DNA of 64,000 nt from Dysidea avara (taxonomy: Eukaryota > Porifera > Demospongiae > Dictyoceratida > Dysideidae), in the NCBI RefSeq assembly GCF_963678975.1, contig NC_089273.1:25562356-25626355 (forward strand), read 5' to 3'. The translations under genes were made by a program, and so were the position numbers. How positions within the stretch are numbered: position 1 is the stretch's first letter; the number at the start of each line of letters is the position of its first letter. Under the pieces are notes generated by a model. It worked only from the letters and a program-made list of their open reading frames with translations. It was not told the origin of the DNA and did not search any database. Below, piece by piece: positions 58,810 through 64,000 of the stretch.

Positions 58810-59619
58810 ATGAAGCTGTTAGAGGTGTCGCTGTGCATTCTGCTTTCCCTGGTAGCAGCAAACGCGATTGGTGTAGCGTGGAACTACTCCGATCAAGACG
58901 CTTGGAAGACTGTAGATGGTTGGGATTGTGATGGTAGACGCCAATCACCTATCAATATTGTCACCTCTGCTTTGGTTAGAGGATCTAGTCTAATTGATTT
59001 AGTCTTGACGAATTTCGATCAAACCTACGACGGCAACTGGACAAACACTGGCCATGCCTTGCAGTTCAAACCCGATACCAGCTCACTTGTGCCAACATTC
59101 CAGAATCATTTGGGTACCTATCAGTTAGTGCAATTTCACTTCCATTGGGGAAGAACTAGTGCGGTGGGATCGGAGCACCAGGTTGACGGGAGCACTTACG
59201 GCGGTGAGCTGCACTTTGTCACTAGAAAGATCACCGGAAGTGTTACAGTTGGCGACGCGTTTGCTGTCTTGGGTGTACTGCTAAGAGGTGACAGCTCCTT
59301 ACCATTGTCCGGAGTATGGAGTTCGCTCGCTGGTGACATTCCACGCGATGAAGGAGACTACGTGTCACTTAGTGGAATACGACCAATGGATATGATACCA
59401 GCAAACCTAAACTACTACTATTATCAAGGATCACTGACCACACCACCCTGCAGTGAAGTTGTCCAGTGGTTTGTACTTAGAAATGCTGTCACTGTCCCAG
59501 AGGATTTCTTGCAAGCCATGCGTACCAAGGTTTTAGATGCTGACGGTGTAGTCCTAAAACAGAATTACCGAGACACGCAACCTCTTAATGGTCGCAAAGT
59601 CATGATACAACACTATTAA
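58810..59619 (+). CDS. Alpha-class carbonic anhydrase, secreted soluble form
   Basis: 269 aa, about 94% identical to the gene at 7150 over the shared part. Signal peptide MKLLEVSLCILLSLVAANA; QSPINI, NTGHALQF, FHFHWG, GSEHQVDG, ELHFV and LTTPPCSE are all present, so zinc His, shuttle His and the gatekeeper Thr are kept, and TTPP is the canonical form. It ends VMIQHY-stop: identity with the first gene stops abruptly at ATACAA, and the GPI-like tail is missing. Predicted to be released to the extracellular space. Also a single exon. The ratio of silent to amino-acid changes was not computed. The two genes are ~51.7 kb apart in the same orientation. Confidence 0.93.
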   Translation: MKLLEVSLCILLSLVAANAIGVAWNYSDQDAWKTVDGWDCDGRRQSPINIVTSALVRGSSLIDLVLTNFDQTYDGNWTNTGHALQFKPDTSSLVPTFQNHLGTYQLVQFHFHWGRTSAVGSEHQVDGSTYGGELHFVTRKITGSVTVGDAFAVLGVLLRGDSSLPLSGVWSSLAGDIPRDEGDYVSLSGIRPMDMIPANLNYYYYQGSLTTPPCSEVVQWFVLRNAVTVPEDFLQAMRTKVLDADGVVLKQNYRDTQPLNGRKVMIQHY

Positions 59620-60764
59620 AACAATTGGTTGCATATCACACCTAAATGTGTATGATATGCCTCCTCACACCGTGCACAACTTTTGTAGCGTGTATTACTG
59701 ACCATTTCACCCATAATGTACGCTAATATTTCGGTATGATCTACATCCATTTAAATACTGTTTATATTTATATGCATATTTTGAAATATTTTAAATTACA
59801 ATTATTATTCCAGGGTATCTTATTAAACCAGCCAATGCTGATGCATTGAAATCAATCATACAAAGATGAATGGTAGCCTTGGGAACTCTGTGACTATCAG
59901 TATGTCCTATTTCCATGACCAATGTTTCTAGGGTAGTATACGGTGAACAAATGAAACCAGTAAAGGAAGTTCTCACCATGCATAGTTGAAATATCGAACT
60001 TCTTTCAGTTGCTGCAGTTACATACAATTTTGTCTATAAGTGACAAACTCTGTTATATAGTCATACAGTATACATACAGTACAAATGTATACCTCAGTCA
60101 AGCACATGATACAACTGCAACAACTCAAATCAGTGTTCTGTGAAGTCAAGTTGAGAATAAATTACAGATCATTGCACTTCACTATCTTACCATGTTTTGA
60201 TTGTCTACCCATCGAACCTGAAGCAGTGTCACTGTGTACTTGCATCAGTCTCAGGAGGAATGGGAGGGGGGCTCAATCACTGCATGCTATGTCAACGTCA
60301 CTGAACTACAATGCATCGATAACAACTGCGACTTTATGTGACATGACTCCATCCTGGTCCTTGCCTAAGTAAAAACTATGAGCTAATGGAAGTACCACAG
60401 TGTTACCAATAGTCTAGGACCTGGCTTGAGTTTGTATGCACTTAATTTAGGAGAGGATAACTCAATTGTTCTTGGCTAATTTGACCCCAAGGAATAAGAT
60501 GGGATATGTGCCAAATGCTCTATCCAGGGCAAAATACCCAAAATGACCACGCCATTTTTTGGAAGACATTTCACTTGTATTTTCTAAAACGCTGCAACTG
60601 TAGACTTGCTAAGGTGCTCAAAATGTTTATAATGGCCATATTTAGGGGGAACATTGAATGATACAAAATGTATACTTGCAATTTGATGTTAAATTTATTA
60701 AGTAAGGGTAAATAATGCATGTTAGGACCTAATTAGTACATGCAACTGCGACACCTGCATGTAT
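59620..60764. other. Spacer, no gene supported
   Basis: A minus-strand frame at 59791-60027 (78 aa) and a plus-strand frame at 60085-60372 (95 aa) have no domain I know. Their codon use is not clearly coding. 60240-60380 has higher GC and could be an exon remnant. Confidence 0.4.
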
Positions 60765-61001
60765 CACTGCTTGAAGTATCTTAGTTTACTACAGTGGTAT
60801 ATCCCCAGTATATGGAACAGTTAATTGTTTGTTATTTTAGTAGTTTTTCAGTAAACCCACATTCACTGATGTTTTACTGAGAGTTTAAAACTTAGTAAAA
60901 TAATTATGTTCCATATACTTAGGTTTACTGACACTTTACTATCAGTATAACTACAGTAAGGCATCTTAACAAATTAGTAAACTAAGAACCTTCAAGCAGT
61001 G
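60765..61001. mobile_element. CACTGCTTGAAG-type MITE (237 bp)
   Basis: Ends CACTGCTTGAAGTATCTTAG and its near reverse complement, flanked by a 3-bp repeat TAT on both sides. A second inner inverted pair (AGTATATGGAAC/GTTCCATATACT). CACTG ends and a 3-bp target fit CACTA/EnSpm-like elements. Confidence 0.78.
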
Positions 61002-61019
61002 TATATACCTGATAATCTA

Positions 61020-61200
61020 GTTATAGGAGGTCAGCTGGGCATGCATGTAGCTACATGCCTAAAAGTTGAGATAAATGCCAGCACAGCTGCATGCCTAATA
61101 TTTTATTAAATGAGATAAATACTAGCACAGCTACATGCCTGTTATTTTTGGTTCTATTAAATGAGCAGTACAGCTGCTTATCTGTCATTTTGGTTCTGGC
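61020..61200 (+). repeat. Short tandem repeat of CAGCTACATGCCT units
   Basis: Three to four degenerate 45-55-bp units, each with CAGCT-CATGCCTA then AAATGAGATAAAT. It lies just before the gene-like region at 61281. Confidence 0.6.
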
Positions 61201-61280
61201 AAAGTGAAAGAAGCTCCCTTGTTTATATAATAAAGCAAGAACTACAAGATCTGGAGAGAGAAAGGTCCATCACCAGTGTA

Positions 61281-63480
61281 ATGGTAAGACAAAATAAGCA
61301 TGCAATTTCTGTGGGCTAGATTTTAAGTAGTGAATGGTGATACTCCATGTTGAGAAACACATTTCCCTACAGGATGAGGTACGACTTACTGCTCCTTGTG
61401 CTGCACCAAAGGCAATCAACCTTGATGAGTGTATCCTATGTCAAAAAAGAAGCGATCTGAATACCTCTCTAGTGGTGAAACTGGCAGGAGTTGTATTGTT
61501 TCACTTGCCAAACAAATAGAGAGTAGTGACATTTGGGCAGCTAGGGTCCTCCAACTGACAGTGTCAGAGCAAGGTATCATTAAATACCATGCCTCTTCAT
61601 GCTACAGAAGTTTTCAGAGGGGTGTGACAAAAACTGTTAGCACATTAGCTCAACCAGAGCAATCTGAATCACCTGAGCAGGCCCAGGGACTAGGAAATGA
61701 TCCAACAGAACAGCGATGCAAAAGATTTAAGCCTAGTGAAGCTATAAATGTCTGCATTTTTTGTGGAGCAGATCGCAAGACTGTCAAGCAAAAAAAGATT
61801 CACACACTATACAGAGTCTGTGAAAAACCAATGGCCCAAAAACTATTGAATGCAGCTATGTTATTTAAAGACCAAGTCTACACTGAGACAGCAGCAATGT
61901 GTGATGTAATTGATGTTTTTGCAGCTGATATCTTGTACCATGACTACTGTTGCAAGGCCTATTCAATAAATATCAGGCTAAAATAGCAGAAATAATAGGG
62001 AACCTTGAAATGGAGGACTCGGTAGCTGCCAAAGATGATACTTTCAAGACTAGATTCTTGGCCCTTAACCTTGATTTCAGCAGTATCCAAAGTTGATATC
62101 AAAAGTGAGACTATCAAAGCTCTTATGTTTATTGAGTATGCCAGTCATCGGGGCTACACTGCTGATGAACTACTTCAGCATGAGATTACCAACTCTGCTT
62201 TCTTTTTGATGGATGAAGATGGTTACCTGAGGAAGAGTGTCAAATCACAACTTGGAACTGAGCTGCTTAAGTTGTGTCCACTAATAGACAAGAAAGGGCC
62301 AGAGACCCCACCTCAAACTCATGCTATAGTCATTGACTTCATGGCCTTGGTGAAAAAGGTCCCTTTAAAGAAGCTTGATCCTCCTGTCAAGACATTCCAT
62401 GATTTTGCTATTGCATTGACATCAATGATTACCAAAGCTGGACACAACAGTGATGAGGTCCATATTGTTTTTGATAATTACAGAGAATACAGCATCAAGA
62501 ATGGAGAGAGGGATAGAAGAGCTAAGTCCAAAGAAATGGTTGTCCTTGATGTAATCTCACCGAACCAAAATGTTCTAGTGATTTAGAGAATTTTTGGTCA
62601 TCTTCTACCAGCAAAAGTGCTTTCCAAGCATTCTATGTTGAATGGCTCACCACCAATTATCATGGCTCCAAACCTTTATATCTTGGTATATCACCACAAG
62701 CATGGATAGTGTCGGCTGGTTGTGCTTCTGTATTTCCTCAGCTCAACTGCACACATGAGGAAGCTGATGACAGGATGATGTTTCTATACAAGACATCTTA
62801 AGTCGCCGGTCGTGACCTACATCCATGACACTGTCATCAGGTGATACAGATGTCTTTGTGTGCCTACTGTACCACCTTACAGTGAATTGGAGAGACTTTG
62901 GTCTACAAGAACTCTGGCTAATTCGCAATTCTGGAATGAGAAGAGTGATCTTGCCACTCCACGACATTTGCAGTGCATTGGGAAATGACTTGATCGAGTG
63001 CCTTCCAGCAATTCATGCGCTAACTGGATGTGATACCACCAGCAAGATAGCAACCAAGTCTGCAGCCCTAAATGCTGTTCAGAAACCAGGAAGTTTTTCT
63101 TTGGTGCTTGATTTGAACTCTCCAGAGCTACAGAAAGCTCAATACAGATGGCAGAGACATTCTTGGTCAAATGTCTCAAACCAACAACGGATCTGGAGAC
63201 ATTTGATGACCTACGTCTTGCTGCATTCAATAGCAATGCCCTCAAGTTGGACTTTGCAAGAACTGCTTGCACCTCAACCAATGCAAGGAAGCATATTCAT
63301 AGAGCATAGTATCAAGTGCAGCTGTGGGTTCAAGCACCATTTAGAGATGACACTTTGACCATGGATGCTGAGGCTTATGGTTTTGAAAGAAGGGAAAATA
63401 TAATGGTACCCAGAGTACAATATAACGGTCGGCCCTCGGCCATTTTCCGACCAAGTGATGCTGTTGACCGATCAATGTAG
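61281..63480 (+). pseudogene. Broken gene of a multicopy metazoan family with FEN1/XPG-like acidic motifs
   Basis: An ATG at 61281 is followed at once by an 89-nt GT-AG intron (GTAAGA...TTCCCTACAG), then exon DEVRLTAPCAAPKAINLDEC with zinc-like CILCQ. Next come GIIKYHASSCYRSF, CIFCGADRK...H, IVIDFMALVKKV, HIVFDNYREYSIK, THEEADDRMM, SGDTDVFVCLL and HALTGCDTTS. The order vD, vFD, EEAD, DTD, GCD mirrors the acidic residues of FEN1/XPG/asteroid PIN-fold nucleases. I know similar proteins as repeated hypothetical genes in cnidarian, sponge and fish genomes, possibly from a mobile element. The frame changes at least four times (for example near 61500, 62030 and 62590) and one stretch ends near 63480. 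So it is dead or badly assembled. No terminal repeats were found. Confidence 0.65.
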
Positions 63481-63650
63481 CCGTTGGTCGGCCATTTGTG
63501 CCGATCAAATTTTTTACAACTGTAATTCTTTATTATTAGTCTTTATAACATGTAATATTATAGTTATTATTATTGTCGTATTGTTAACTTTCCTTACCGA
63601 AGCTATTTAATCACTACGTGAAGTCTTGATCCCGTCGAAGCATCAACTCG

Positions 63651-63815
63651 ATGCGCATGCGTAAGCTAGAGCATTGCACCTCGTATTTACCCAAATTATC
63701 GATTGTGGGTTACTGTCGATGTTGTGAAGAAGCAATCACTACACTGACTACACGAGTGGCGCCTTCCAAGAGAAGAAAAGAAAGTAATGCTTGGGAAGTG
63801 GAGGTACGATATTAA
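63651..63815 (+). CDS. Candidate first exon, unknown protein
   Basis: ATG at 63651 opens 54 codons (MRMRKLEHCTSYLPKLSIV, later CRCCEEAITTLTTR and APSKRRKESNAWEVE), with a donor-like GAG|GTACGA at 63804. The area 63590-63800 has more CpG than its surroundings (TACGTGAAG, CCCGTCGAAG, CGATGCGCATGCG), as expected of a promoter. No family recognised, and no downstream exon fits in the remaining 200 bases. Confidence 0.28.
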   Translation: MRMRKLEHCTSYLPKLSIVGYCRCCEEAITTLTTRVAPSKRRKESNAWEVEVRY

Positions 63816-64000
63816 GTATAAGATGGCCATTTCGTGGTTATAATCTGTAGAGATGCAGTGGCTGGAGAAAGTTGAATGAAAGTCACGTGATAAAAGTGTT
63901 TTGCCGGAATGTTCGAGATTAAGTTTTGATCTATTGCTATTCACAAGAGTTGATAATTCAATCTGTGCTGACTCAACACCAATTGTAACAAACCATTTAG

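Noticed and set aside
59791-60027. 78-aa minus-strand frame
   Set aside because: Reasonably balanced composition, but no motif, no splice context and no homologous copy in the window.
1-64000. tRNA and rRNA genes
   Set aside because: I looked for T-arm-like GGTTCGA-type words and rRNA-like conserved stretches and saw none; a covariance search would be decisive.

Overview
This window looks like AT-rich animal nuclear DNA, probably from an early-branching animal such as a sponge. Three observations support an animal: secreted and GPI-type alpha carbonic anhydrases, spliced ALDH6A1 exons with ordinary GT-AG introns, and CR1/L2-like LINE, Ty3/Gypsy and many MITE-type repeats. The sponge guess rests on the look of the repeats and compact gene spacing and is not proven. 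No tRNA, rRNA or CRISPR array was seen. Most of the window is repeats and old duplications; host genes are few and several are partial.

Layout. 1-7.0 kb is a nest of mobile elements: a LINE split by a 3.5-kb composite element (2661-6146) carrying about 65-70 copies of a ~31-bp tandem unit, then a CAGGGGCGGATCC-type MITE. 7.0-8.04 kb is an intronless alpha carbonic anhydrase gene with signal peptide and GPI-like tail. 8-14.3 kb holds no gene I can support. 14.3-24.5 kb is a three-level nest: a TGTGACC-type MITE split by a young Ty3/Gypsy element (14759-24200, minus strand), whose 5' LTR is in turn split by a second composite element (18894-24034) with about 120 tandem units and a ~248-bp higher-order period. 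24.5-44 kb is mostly non-coding, with two large diverged duplicated segments (27.3-36.6 and 40.2-43.9 kb), an RGG-rich coding stretch, a 300-bp near-perfect palindrome, LINE pieces and MITEs. 49.8-53.3 kb carries host-gene pieces on the minus strand: a G-protein-alpha-like first exon broken by a MITE, and the last three exons of ALDH6A1 (methylmalonate-semialdehyde dehydrogenase). 54-59.6 kb is a mosaic of pieces that are also found elsewhere in the window, ending in a second carbonic anhydrase copy that lacks the GPI tail and has a MITE inserted just before its TATA box. 61.3-63.5 kb is a broken gene of a metazoan multicopy family with FEN1/XPG-like acidic motifs.

The main message is structural. 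Paralogous segments in the same window expose empty sites, so several insertions can be dated relative to the duplications. A short dispersed word (GATCGAGATACTCTAATAG followed by AGCAGTCA), seen at least 13 times, resembles one unit of the 31-bp minisatellite and may be its seed.
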